Part shown: in pieces, positions 25,623 to 33,850 of the stretch
Position numbering within the stretch: the first letter of the stretch is position 1
Layout: each line of letters begins with the position of its first letter
Assembly: GCF_016411865.1 (NCBI RefSeq)
Contig: NZ_JAEKJA010000023.1
Span: forward strand, 28,502-92,501
Source: Acuticoccus mangrovi
GTDB taxonomy: Bacteria; Pseudomonadota; Alphaproteobacteria; Rhizobiales; Amorphaceae
Length of the DNA: 64,000 bases
Direction: 5' to 3'
The notes under the pieces: model-generated
The model's input: only the letters and a program-made list of their open reading frames with translations
The model's database searches: none
Told to the model about the DNA's origin: nothing
Translations under genes and position numbers: made by a program

Positions 25623-26464
25623 CGGTCGGGGCGATCGGCGCCACCCATCGCCCGCAGCTCGACCTGAGCGTGACCGGCCGCGGCGGGCGGACCGCGCCGG
25701 TGCGCCGGATCGTCCGCTATCCCTATTCTCTCGGCCCGCTGCACGAGGGGGCGGCGGGGTTCGTCACGGCGCCGCTGCAATCGGCTTCCGGCGGGGCTTA
25801 TGGGGGCGAGCGCATCGCTGGGATCGTCCGCGCGGGGGAGGCGGCGCGGATCTGCGTGGAGACGACGGCGGCGACGGTGGTGCACGCCGCCCGCGACGGT
25901 CCCGGCGCCGTCCAGTCCATGACGCTCGATGCGCGCTCTGAAAGCATCCTCGCCTACCTGCCGCGGCTTCAGATCCTCTTTCCGGGCAGCCGGTTTTCCC
26001 AAGAGATCCGGGTCGGCATCGACGCGACGTCGCTGGTGATGGTCCGCGACGGCTTTCTCGCCCATGTGCCGCAGGGCAGCTCCGGCACCTTCGCGGCCTA
26101 TCGGAACGACGTCGCCCTCTTCGGACCCGACGGCAGCTTGATCCTGCGCGACCGGAGCGCAACGCACGGGAGCGCGATGGCGGCGCCGGTCGCCGGCGTC
26201 AACGGGCCGTTCGCGGCGTTCGGCTCGCTCTACGTCTTCGCCTTCTGCGAGGCGTTGGCGGATCGCGGTCTGCATCTGAGCGTCGTCGATCTGCTGGGCG
26301 CCGAGAAGGGGATCTATTGCGGGGCGAGCCCGCTGCGTGGCGGGGCCGGCTTCGTCGTTCGGATCGCGGCGCGCGACGGCGGCCTGCTGGAGGCGGCGCT
26401 CGACGCGGCCGCTGCCCACATCCTCGAGCGCATCGTGCTTGAGCACTTTGATGGTTCTCGATAA
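25619..26464 (+). CDS. ureD: Urease accessory protein UreD/UreH
   Basis: 281-aa urease assembly scaffold. The family pattern is visible: [33 protein letters not shown], then [30 protein letters not shown] and GRDG-like segments. I start at GTG 25619 (GTGA overlap with ureG). UreD is normally the least conserved urease gene, and this one is clearly diverged. It completes a full set of accessory proteins; no nickel transporter is visible nearby. Confidence 0.78.
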   Translation: MTVGAIGATHRPQLDLSVTGRGGRTAPVRRIVRYPYSLGPLHEGAAGFVTAPLQSASGGAYGGERIAGIVRAGEAARICVETTAATVVHAARDGPGAVQSMTLDARSESILAYLPRLQILFPGSRFSQEIRVGIDATSLVMVRDGFLAHVPQGSSGTFAAYRNDVALFGPDGSLILRDRSATHGSAMAAPVAGVNGPFAAFGSLYVFAFCEALADRGLHLSVVDLLGAEKGIYCGASPLRGGAGFVVRIAARDGGLLEAALDAAAAHILERIVLEHFDGSR

Positions 26465-26483
26465 ATATCCTTAGCGCTTGAGA

Positions 26484-27005
26484 ATGTTACGCGTGCGTAT
26501 GGAGGGGTTGCCGGTGCGGATCGGAGAGGCGTTCGTGGGGGACGTGCCGAACAACGCCCATCCCAACGTGATGGTCGGCCGGCGGGAGGAGTTGGGCGCC
26601 ACGATAGCGCAGAGTCTCGCGTCCCCGAGCCGTGATCACGTCTCCTTCATGGCGGTGTTGCGGCCCAACGTGATGGTGAAGCCCGACACGCTGTTCGTGA
26701 ACAAGGTCGCGACGGTGACGCCAGAGATCGCCCGCATGACCTGGGGTCCGGCGCAGGCCGGCGTCGCGCGCGGCGTCCACGAGGCGCTCGCGGAGGGCAT
26801 CTTGCCGCCGGACGCCGCCGAGAACTGGGTCGTCGTCGCGGCGGTCTGGGTCAACCCTCTTGCGGACGACCCGCAGAAGGTGGAGGCGAACAATCGCCTC
26901 GCGATCAAGGCGGCGCTCCTCAATGCGTTCGACCCGCCGGCGCAGACGGTGCGGGACGCGGCGGCGGCGTCCGCGGCGAACCCGTTCTATTCGGGTGAGA
27001 CGTGA
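26484..27005 (+). CDS. Formaldehyde-activating enzyme (Fae) homologue
   Basis: 173-aa Fae-family protein; Methylorubrum Fae is 170 aa and joins formaldehyde to tetrahydromethanopterin. Matching blocks: RIGEAFVGDVPNNAHPNVMVG (classic GEALVGDGNEVAHIDLIIG), LRPNVMVKPDTLFVNKV, MTWGPAQAGVARGVHEALAEGILP. The catalytic His of Fae corresponds to H26. The start is uncertain: ATG 26484 gives the usual N-terminal length, while GTG 26514 has a better ribosome site (GGAGGGG) but leaves only two residues before GEAF. It lies 19 bp after ureD and 10 bp before the amidase. Fae paralogues of unknown role exist, so formaldehyde capture is inference. Confidence 0.8.
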   Translation: MLRVRMEGLPVRIGEAFVGDVPNNAHPNVMVGRREELGATIAQSLASPSRDHVSFMAVLRPNVMVKPDTLFVNKVATVTPEIARMTWGPAQAGVARGVHEALAEGILPPDAAENWVVVAAVWVNPLADDPQKVEANNRLAIKAALLNAFDPPAQTVRDAAAASAANPFYSGET

Positions 27006-27015
27006 GGAGGAGCGG

Positions 27016-28431
27016 GTGATCTCGATTGGTGCCGGCGACGCACCGTTCCTGTCGCTCACGGCGGCGCGTGCGGCGCTCGAGGCCGGCGCGCTCGATCCGG
27101 AACGCCTCGTCGAGGAGTGTCTGGCACGCATCGAGGCATACGAGCCGGCAATCAACGCCTTCATCGCCGTGCGCGCCGAGGGGGCGCGCCGCGATGCGCG
27201 CAGGGCGGCGCGAGAGCGGCGCAGCGGCGACCCGGTCGGCGCCCTCCACGGCCTGCCGATCGCCATCAAGGACCTCTTCACCACGCGCGAGCGGGCGACG
27301 ACGTTCGGATCGCCGCACTTCATCAAGGGGCCGGCGGGTGCGGACGCCGCGGTGGTGGAGCGGCTCGAGGCGGCGGGCGCCATCATCATCGGCTACACCA
27401 ACCTCGACGAGTTCGCCTTCGGCTCGTTCAACGCCAATCCCCATTTCGGCCAGGTCCACAATCCGTGGGCGCTCGACCGTCATGCGGGCGGGTCGAGCGG
27501 AGGCTCGGCGGCGGCGGTCGCGGCGGGTTTCGCCCTCGCCGCCATCGGCACGGACACGGGCGTCTCGATCCGGCAGCCCGCCGCGGTGACGGGCCTCGTC
27601 GGCCTCAAGCCGACGTTCGGGCTCGTCAGCCGGTACGGCGCGATGCCGCTGTCTGAGACGCTCGACCATGTCGGGCCGATGACCCGCACCGTGGGCGACG
27701 CGGCGCTTCTCCTCTCCGTTCTGGGCGGTCTCGACGCGCGCGATCCGGCGAGCCGCGCGCCGGCGGGGTGGCAAGCGGGCTTCGCGCCGCGATCGAGCCT
27801 CGACGGGGTGAGGGTCGGCGTGCCGCGGCACTTCTTCTTCGACGGCTGCGAGGCGGAGGTACGCGCCGCGTTCGATGCGGCGATCGAAGTCCTCGGCGCG
27901 CTCGGCGCCCGCGTCGACCCCATCGAGCTTGCCGGCATGGAGGCGCTGAACGGCGCCCAGTCGGTGATCGCCCAGGCCGAGGCGGCGGCCTTCCACGCCG
28001 AGGCCCACGCCGCGCGGCCCGAGACGTTCGGGCCCTCCGTGCGGGACTTCATCGCGCGCGGAGGCAGGCACGGTCCGGCGGAGATCGCCCGCGCCCACGC
28101 CGACATCGAACGGATCACGGCGGAATTGGCGCCGGTGTTCGCGTCCGTCGACGTGATTGCGACGCCGACGACGCCGCACCGTGCAAGCCCGATCGCGGAC
28201 GGACCCGAGCCGGGGGACGCTCTGCGCTGGCGCTACACGGGGCCGTTCACCGCGCTCGGCTGGCCGGCCGTCTCCGTGCCCTGCGGCGTCAGCTCCGACG
28301 GGCTTCCCGTCGGGATCCAGCTCGTCGGCGAGCGCTTCGCCGACATGGCGCTGCTGTCGGTCGCCGCGGCCTATGAGGCCGCGACCTTGCCGTTGCGCTC
28401 CGAGGCGCGCCCGCCGATCGCGCCGGCCTAG
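27016..28431 (+). CDS. Amidase-signature hydrolase
   Basis: 471-aa amidase of the Ser-cisSer-Lys type: K85 (AIKDLF), S160 (HAGGSSGGSAAA) and nucleophile S184 (GTDTGVSIRQPAAV). Relatives include GatA, AtzF-type allophanate hydrolases and general amidases. The start is GTG 27016 with GGAGGAG 4 nt upstream; a longer upstream frame crosses the Fae gene in the wrong frame. It is the last gene of the urease/Fae operon, and its TAG overlaps the stop of the convergent lyase gene in a CTAG. It lacks an allophanate-hydrolase C-terminal domain. It could supply or finish the urea-like substrate; the specificity is unknown. Confidence 0.83.
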   Translation: MISIGAGDAPFLSLTAARAALEAGALDPERLVEECLARIEAYEPAINAFIAVRAEGARRDARRAARERRSGDPVGALHGLPIAIKDLFTTRERATTFGSPHFIKGPAGADAAVVERLEAAGAIIIGYTNLDEFAFGSFNANPHFGQVHNPWALDRHAGGSSGGSAAAVAAGFALAAIGTDTGVSIRQPAAVTGLVGLKPTFGLVSRYGAMPLSETLDHVGPMTRTVGDAALLLSVLGGLDARDPASRAPAGWQAGFAPRSSLDGVRVGVPRHFFFDGCEAEVRAAFDAAIEVLGALGARVDPIELAGMEALNGAQSVIAQAEAAAFHAEAHAARPETFGPSVRDFIARGGRHGPAEIARAHADIERITAELAPVFASVDVIATPTTPHRASPIADGPEPGDALRWRYTGPFTALGWPAVSVPCGVSSDGLPVGIQLVGERFADMALLSVAAAYEAATLPLRSEARPPIAPA

Positions 28432-29378
28432 GCGGCGTCTCGGTTGCCTTCCGGGCGCGAGGCGATCGCGCGGCCGCGGGGCACCTCGCGCAGGTGGCTC
28501 GCCGTCTTGCCGCCCGGAAGCGCGGCAATGCGGTCGGCCGCCTCGAGCAATATCGCCCGGTCGATGCCCGTCGCGACGCCGCCCTCCTCGAAGGCGAAGT
28601 GGAGGTCCTCGGTCGCCGTGTTGCCGGTGGCGCCCGGCGCGAACGGGCAGCCGCCGAGACCGGCCGCGGCGCTCTCGATGATGCCGACACCCGCCTCGTA
28701 GGCGTAGAGCGCGTTGGCGACGCCCATGCCGAAGGTGTCATGGCCGTGAAAGGCCCATACCGTCGTGTCGGGCGCCTCGGCCATCATCGTCTTGAAGCGC
28801 CGTCCGACGGTCATCGGGTCGGCCCGTCCCGTAGTGTCGCAGAGGGCGAACTCGGCGTCGGGCGCGATGGTGATCGCTTCGGCGAACACGCGGCGGACGT
28901 CGTCGAGAGGGACCGTCCCGTCGAATGGGCAGTCGAACGAGGTGGCGAGGTCGACGCGCAGCGCCACGTCGGAGCCCGACGTTTCCCGCACCACGTCGCG
29001 GAGCTGGTCGAGCGACTGGGCGACGCTCTGGCGCACGTTGTTGCGGTTGTGCGCCTCCGACACCGAGAGGACGAAGACGAGATCGGAAAAGCCGTTCTGG
29101 AGGGCGAGCAGCGCCCCCTTCACGTTGGGGATGAGGACGGACATGCGGCAGTCCGTCTCGCCGCGGAAGTGGGCGGCGATCTCGGCCATGTCGGCCATCT
29201 GCGGGATCGCCTTGGGGCTGACGAAGGAGCCGAGCTCCATGCGGCTCACGCCCGCGTCGACCAGCATCTCGATGATGGCGATCTTCTCGCCGGTCGGAAG
29301 CGGTTCGCGGATGGACTGGAATCCATCGCGCGGGGCGACCTCCAGAAGCGTAACCGTCCGTTGATCGGGCTCATTCAT
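28428..29378 (-). CDS. HMG-CoA lyase family protein (possibly citramalyl-CoA lyase)
   Basis: 316-aa TIM-barrel lyase. Seen: EVAPRDGFQ with catalytic R17-D18, metal ligands H211 and H213 (AFHGHDTFG), catalytic loop cysteine C244 in AAGLGGCPFAPGATGN, and ELGSFVSP. The start at 29378 has GGAGG 7 nt upstream. Known members split HMG-CoA into acetyl-CoA and acetoacetate; a Chloroflexus member splits (R)-citramalyl-CoA and is encoded beside its CoA-transferase. Here a CoA-transferase and a TctABC importer lie in the same gene group, so uptake, CoA activation and cleavage of a hydroxy-acid fits. The exact substrate is inference. Confidence 0.85.
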   Translation of the reverse strand: MNEPDQRTVTLLEVAPRDGFQSIREPLPTGEKIAIIEMLVDAGVSRMELGSFVSPKAIPQMADMAEIAAHFRGETDCRMSVLIPNVKGALLALQNGFSDLVFVLSVSEAHNRNNVRQSVAQSLDQLRDVVRETSGSDVALRVDLATSFDCPFDGTVPLDDVRRVFAEAITIAPDAEFALCDTTGRADPMTVGRRFKTMMAEAPDTTVWAFHGHDTFGMGVANALYAYEAGVGIIESAAAGLGGCPFAPGATGNTATEDLHFAFEEGGVATGIDRAILLEAADRIAALPGGKTASHLREVPRGRAIASRPEGNRDAA

Positions 29379-29432
29379 GGCGGATCCTCCGTGCCGCGCT
29401 GTGGGGTCGCGCGGATTGAAACCGATGTCAGT

Positions 29433-29488
29433 CGGCGGCCCGGGTCGCGGGCCGCCGGCGGCGCGCATCGATCGACGCGCGCGCCGCC
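29433..29488 (-). terminator. Two back-to-back GC hairpins after tctA
   Basis: Read on the minus strand, the first stem GGCGGCGCGC/GCGCGCCGCC (29457-29466 with 29479-29488, 12-nt loop) starts at the tctA stop codon. The second is CGGCGGCCCG/CGGGCCGCCG (29433-29442 with 29448-29457, 5-nt loop). Both stems are perfect 10-mers and share one base. No T-run follows, so it may act as a partial terminator or protect the tct mRNA before the lyase gene. Confidence 0.5.
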
Positions 29489-30993
29489 TACTCCATGATG
29501 TCTGGCGCCTTGCGGTGCGACCTGTCGGAGAACACGAAGGCTACCACCAGAAGGATCGCCGTGAGGGCGAACAGCGCCACCGAGATCCAGCTCTGGACCA
29601 GGATCATCGGATCACCGCCGGAGATCGACAACGCCCGGCGTAGATTGTCTTCCATGTCGCCGCCGAGGAGCACCCCGAGCACCACAGGGATGAGCGAGAA
29701 CTCCATCTTGCGCAAAATGTAGCCGAGGACGCCGAAGGCGATCATCACCAACAGGCCGAAGGTCGAGTTGGAGATGGCGAAGATGCCGAGGAAGCTCACC
29801 ATCAGCACGAACGGCATCAGGGCCCATTGGGGCAGCATCAAGATGCGTGTGAACAGCCCGATCATCGGAATGTTCAGGATCAGGAGGACGACGTTGGCGA
29901 TGTAGAGCGAGGCGATCAGGCCCCAGACGATCTCCGGCTGATTGTCGAAGAGCAGCGGTCCGGGCTGGACGTTGAAGGAGATCAGCATCGCGAGCATCAC
30001 CGCCGTCGTGCCCGAGCCGGGAACGCCGAGGGTGAGCATCGGGATGAGAGCGGCACCGCTGGCGGCGTTGTTGCCGGCTTCGGGCGCGGCGACGCCGCGC
30101 GGGTCGCCGGTACCGAAGGTCTTGTTCTTGTCGCTGACCCGCTTTTCCACCGAGTAGGACATGACGGCGCCGAGCGAGGCGCCGGCACCCGGCAGAATGC
30201 CGGCGATGAAGCCGACGCACGAGCCGCGGATCATCGCCCCGAGGCTGAAGAGAATGTCCTTCATCCGCGGGACGACCCGGCCGACCTTCGGGATCGTGAC
30301 CTCGCCCATGCGCGTCTCCATCAGCATCAGCATCTCGGAGATCGCGAACAGGCCGACGATCGCGACGATCGGATCGAAGCCGTCGTAGAGCTCGAACATG
30401 CCGCCGGTGTAGCGCGCCGTCCCCGTGCCGGGGTCGAGGCCGACGGTGGCGAGCATCAGCCCGATGCAGGCGGCGAGCAAAGTCTTGAGCGGGTTCATGC
30501 CCGAGACGCCGCCGATCGTCGCGAAGGCGAGGACGTAGAGGGCGAAATAGTCGGCGGGGCCGAAATAGATCGCCGCCTGAGCGAGGAGCGGAGCGAACAG
30601 GGTAAGGCCGAGCGTTGCCACCGTCGAGCCGATGAAGGAGGCGACGCCGGAGACCGCGAGGGCTTCGGCGGCCTTGCCCTTCAGCGCCATCGGGTAGCCG
30701 TCGAGCGTCGTCATGATGGCCGGCTCGTCACCCGGGATGTTCAAGATGACGGACGAGATGCGCCCGCCATACATCGCCCCGTAGTAGACGGCCGAGAGGA
30801 GGATCAGCGCCGACGTCGGATCGAGCCGCAGCGAGAAGGCGAGCGGAATGAGGATCGCGACGCCGTTTACTGGGCCGAGCCCGGGCAGCGACCCGATCAT
30901 GGTCCCCGCCACGCACCCGAAGAGGGCGAGGGCGAGGTTCGTGGGGCTCATCGCGACGGAGAAGCCTTGGGCGAGATAGGCAAGTGTGTCCAT
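29488..30993 (-). CDS. tctA: Tripartite tricarboxylate transporter large permease TctA
   Basis: 501-aa permease with about eleven membrane segments. The family hallmark GTMIGSLPGLGPVNGVAILIPL is at about 30-50, and its repeat GSCVGFIAGILPGAGASLGAV in the second half; GVAAPEAGNNAASGAALIPMLTLGVPGSGTTA is also diagnostic. I start at the ATG (MDTLAYL, 30993); a TTG three codons earlier is possible. The order tctC-tctB-tctA is usual. TTT systems import citrate-like and other carboxylates. Confidence 0.92.
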   Translation of the reverse strand: MDTLAYLAQGFSVAMSPTNLALALFGCVAGTMIGSLPGLGPVNGVAILIPLAFSLRLDPTSALILLSAVYYGAMYGGRISSVILNIPGDEPAIMTTLDGYPMALKGKAAEALAVSGVASFIGSTVATLGLTLFAPLLAQAAIYFGPADYFALYVLAFATIGGVSGMNPLKTLLAACIGLMLATVGLDPGTGTARYTGGMFELYDGFDPIVAIVGLFAISEMLMLMETRMGEVTIPKVGRVVPRMKDILFSLGAMIRGSCVGFIAGILPGAGASLGAVMSYSVEKRVSDKNKTFGTGDPRGVAAPEAGNNAASGAALIPMLTLGVPGSGTTAVMLAMLISFNVQPGPLLFDNQPEIVWGLIASLYIANVVLLILNIPMIGLFTRILMLPQWALMPFVLMVSFLGIFAISNSTFGLLVMIAFGVLGYILRKMEFSLIPVVLGVLLGGDMEDNLRRALSISGGDPMILVQSWISVALFALTAILLVVAFVFSDRSHRKAPDIME

Positions 30994-31008
30994 TGAACCC
31001 AAGTCCGG

Positions 31009-31434
31009 TCAGAGCGATGGGGCGAGAGGAAGCGGCAGTCCCAGAAGGACGTCGAAGAGAATGAAGAGCGCCGGCGCCATGATGATGCCGGCGAGCGCCC
31101 CCTTGAGCCAGCTTGCCCCGATGAGCATGGCGAACAGCATGACGCCGAGGAAGGTCGACAGCCCGAAGCCGAGCGGGATGAGGAGAACGGCGTAGGCGAC
31201 GAAGAGGACGAGGGCGCCGATCTGGCGCAGCGCCACGACACCGCGCGACCAGGTCGGGTCCGGGTCCGGCCGCAAGATGAGACCAAGCGAGACGAGCGCC
31301 GCCGGGACGCTAATGATCTGCGGGAAGGCCGCAGGCCCTAGAGGGTCGCCGAAGCTCGCCTCGTAGGAACCCGCGGTGTAGCCGTACCAGATCGACAGCC
31401 CCAGGAAGAGCAGGCCGACGATCCGGTCGCTCAT
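31009..31434 (-). CDS. tctB: Tripartite tricarboxylate transporter small subunit TctB
   Basis: 141-aa membrane protein with four hydrophobic segments and the TctB-type GDPLGPAAFPQIISVPAAL loop at about 29-47. The ATG at 31434 overlaps the tctC stop by 4 bp. It accompanies TctA in the membrane. Confidence 0.85.
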   Translation of the reverse strand: MSDRIVGLLFLGLSIWYGYTAGSYEASFGDPLGPAAFPQIISVPAALVSLGLILRPDPDPTWSRGVVALRQIGALVLFVAYAVLLIPLGFGLSTFLGVMLFAMLIGASWLKGALAGIIMAPALFILFDVLLGLPLPLAPSL

Positions 31435-32414
31435 TTGATCACGCCGATCTCGCGGGAGATCGCTTCCGTCTGCTCCGCCTGCTCGTCGACATAGGCGTTG
31501 AACTCTTCACCGCCGCGCCAGATCGGAATGAGACCGTTGGCCTCGGCCGCTTCCTTCCACTCGGGCGTGTCGTAGAGCGCCTTGAGGTCGGCGACCCACT
31601 TCTCGTAGGCCTCGTCGGACACGTCGCCGCCGACGTAGAAGCCGCGCCAGTTGTATCCCGTCATCTCGTAGCCGAGGGAGGCGGTGGTCGGGGCGTCGGA
31701 GAAGGCGGGGATCGGCTCGTCGGACATCGCGACGAGGATGCGGATGTCGCCCGACTGCACGAAACCGCCGATCTCGCCGATGTCGGTGACGACGGCGCGG
31801 ACCTGGCCGCCGAGCATCTGCGTCACGGCCGGGGAGCCGGAGTTGAAGTTGACCCAGCGGATGCCCTTGTAGGCGTCCGGCTCGATGCCGGCCTCTTCGG
31901 TGAGCATCAGGAGGCGCAGGTGGTCCCAGCCGCCCGCCGCGCTCGACCCGCCGACGGTCATCGACGAGGGGTTCTCGCGGATCGCGTCGAGGAAGTCGTC
32001 GAGGGTCTTGAGGTCGCTGTCGGCCGGCACGACGATGACGCCGACGTCGGCGCCGAGCATGGCGAGCCAACGCATCATGTCCGTGCCGCCCGGATACTTG
32101 CCCTGGGCGATCTGGGTGATGGCGACCGACGAGGTGGCGACGAGAAGATCCTCGTCCGAGGCCCGGCTCGAGGCGACGCGCGCATAGGCGACGGCACCGG
32201 TGCCACCCGAAACGTTGGTCGTCTGCACCGGGCTATCGATGATGCCGGTCTCGGTCAGGAGACGGCCGACGGTGCGGCAGGTGAAGTCCCAGCCGCCGCC
32301 CGGATCCGACGGGGCGATGCAGTCGGTCGCGTGGGCGGGCGTCGCGATGGCGAGGCCGCCCATCGCGGCCGCGGCGCCGACGAGAGCAATCGATGCAAGT
32401 CGAGCAATTGTCAC
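31431..32414 (-). CDS. tctC: Tripartite tricarboxylate transporter binding protein TctC
   Basis: 327-aa periplasmic binding protein. The start GTG 32414 has GGGAGG about 10 nt upstream and opens the signal peptide MTIARLASIALVGAAAAMGG ending ATPAHA/TD. The TctC ligand loops APSDPGGGWDFTCR and VGGSSAAGGWDHLRLLML are present. A longer in-frame reading upstream lacks homology. As the first gene of the unit it decides what is imported; neighbouring CoA-transferase and lyase suggest a C5-C6 hydroxy or dicarboxylic acid. Confidence 0.88.
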   Translation of the reverse strand: MTIARLASIALVGAAAAMGGLAIATPAHATDCIAPSDPGGGWDFTCRTVGRLLTETGIIDSPVQTTNVSGGTGAVAYARVASSRASDEDLLVATSSVAITQIAQGKYPGGTDMMRWLAMLGADVGVIVVPADSDLKTLDDFLDAIRENPSSMTVGGSSAAGGWDHLRLLMLTEEAGIEPDAYKGIRWVNFNSGSPAVTQMLGGQVRAVVTDIGEIGGFVQSGDIRILVAMSDEPIPAFSDAPTTASLGYEMTGYNWRGFYVGGDVSDEAYEKWVADLKALYDTPEWKEAAEANGLIPIWRGGEEFNAYVDEQAEQTEAISREIGVIK

Positions 32415-32509
32415 GGTCTTTCTTCCTCCCTTACCGGGTTTTTCGGCGCGCCCTACGGGCGACTTCGACATCGACCGCCCGCTTTGCGAGAGCGGCCGAC
32501 AATGGGGTG

Positions 32510-33700
32510 TCAGACGATCCCGCCCGACCGCAGCGCTGCGATCCGCGCGTCGTCGTAGTTCAGCCAGTCGCGCAACACCTCGTCCGTGTGCTCGCCGAGC
32601 TTCGGCCCGGTGCTCTCCACGGCGCCGGGCGTTGCCGACAACTTCGGAAAGACGTTCTGCATGGCGATGGGCCCGAGCTCGGGATCGTCCACGCGGGTGA
32701 TCGATTCGCGCGCGGCAAAGTGCGGGTCGGCGAGCATGTCGGGCGCGCGATAGGTGAGGCCCGCGGGCACGGCGGCGTCCGACAGGCGGTCGACGATCTC
32801 CTGGGCGTCGTGCTCGACCGACCACGCACCGATGATCGCGTCGATCTCGGCCTGATTGGCGCCGCGTGCCTGGTGGGAGGCGAAGCGGGGGTCGGTGGCG
32901 AGCTCCGGCTGACCCATGACCTGGCAGAGCCGCTTGAAGAGGCTGTCCTGGTTTGCGCCGATGATGACGGTGTTGCCGTCCTTCGTCGGATAGGCGTTGG
33001 AGGGGGCGATGCCGGGCAGGAAGCTGCCGGAGCGCTCGCGGATGTAGCCGCCCCGGTCGTATTCGGTGATGAGGCTTTCCATGACGGAGAGGACGGCCTC
33101 GTAGATCGAGGCGTCGACGACCTGTCCTTCGCCGGTCTTGTCGCGGTGATGGAGGGCGAGGAGGGCGCCCTGGAAGCCGCTCTGCCCGGCGAGGGTGTCG
33201 CCGATGGAGATGCCGGCGCGCACCGGTGGCCGATCAGGATAGCCGGCGATGTAGCGCATGCCGCCCATCGCCTCGCACACCGAGGCGAAGCCCGGCCGGT
33301 CGGCGTAGGGGCCGGTCTGCCCGAAACCGGTGACGCGCACCATGATGAGGCGCGGGTTGATCGCCTTCAGCGCCTCGTAGCCGAGGCCCCAGGCCTCCAT
33401 GCGGCCGACGCGGAAATTCTCGATCAGGATATCGACGTTGGCGACGATCTCGCGGACGATGTCCTGCGCCTCGCTCTTGCGCAGGTCCAACGTGATCGAC
33501 CGCTTGCCGCGGGCGATGACCGGCCACCAGAGGGTGCGGCCCTCCTCGTCCGTGCGGCCCCATTGACGCATGGCATCGCCGGTCTTCGGCGGCTCGACCT
33601 TGACCACATCGGCCCCAAAATCGGCTAGGAGCTGGCCGCAGAAGGGCCCTGCGATCAGCTGCCCCATCTCGATTACACGGATTCCGGCCAATGGCTTCAA
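32510..33700 (-). CDS. Class III CoA-transferase (CaiB/Frc family)
   Basis: 396-aa CoA-transferase. Seen: IRVIEMGQLIAGPFCGQLLADFGADVVKVE at the N-terminus, ARGKRSITLDLR, and the catalytic aspartate in ISIGDTLAGQ, matching GDSNSG of formyl-CoA transferase. C-terminal LGEHTDEVLRDW is typical. It lies upstream of tctCBA and the HMG-CoA-lyase-like gene and is divergent from a GntR regulator. In Chloroflexus a relative gives CoA to (R)-citramalate before an HMGL-type lyase; the same pairing here suggests a similar role, not proven. Confidence 0.85.
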   Translation of the reverse strand: MKPLAGIRVIEMGQLIAGPFCGQLLADFGADVVKVEPPKTGDAMRQWGRTDEEGRTLWWPVIARGKRSITLDLRKSEAQDIVREIVANVDILIENFRVGRMEAWGLGYEALKAINPRLIMVRVTGFGQTGPYADRPGFASVCEAMGGMRYIAGYPDRPPVRAGISIGDTLAGQSGFQGALLALHHRDKTGEGQVVDASIYEAVLSVMESLITEYDRGGYIRERSGSFLPGIAPSNAYPTKDGNTVIIGANQDSLFKRLCQVMGQPELATDPRFASHQARGANQAEIDAIIGAWSVEHDAQEIVDRLSDAAVPAGLTYRAPDMLADPHFAARESITRVDDPELGPIAMQNVFPKLSATPGAVESTGPKLGEHTDEVLRDWLNYDDARIAALRSGGIV

Positions 33701-33776
33701 GTCGATCCTCCCACGCGCGGCGCCAGCGCCTTGTGGCCGGCGCTTTCTTCCTAAACCATGTCATTACTTATGCCGC

Positions 33777-33787
33777 TTGTATCCAAT
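33777..33787. promoter_or_regulatory. GntR operator candidate box 1 (TTGTATCCAAT)
   Basis: Contains the dyad TTG-TATC-CAA and matches box 2 at 10 of 11 positions, 53 bp away. It lies between the divergent CoA-transferase and GntR genes, as expected for FCD-type GntR operators of the TTGTATNCAA kind. Confidence 0.45.
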
Positions 33788-33829
33788 CGGTCAAGCATCC
33801 GTGGTGGCAGGGGCATCAAAGAGCGACAA

Positions 33830-33840
33830 TTGTGTCCAAT
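33830..33840. promoter_or_regulatory. GntR operator candidate box 2 (TTGTGTCCAAT)
   Basis: With the preceding A it forms the dyad ATTG-TGTC-CAAT, about 10 bp before the preferred GntR start. Its placement suggests autorepression together with control of the divergent operon. Confidence 0.45.
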
Positions 33841-33850
33841 GGGATCTCGT

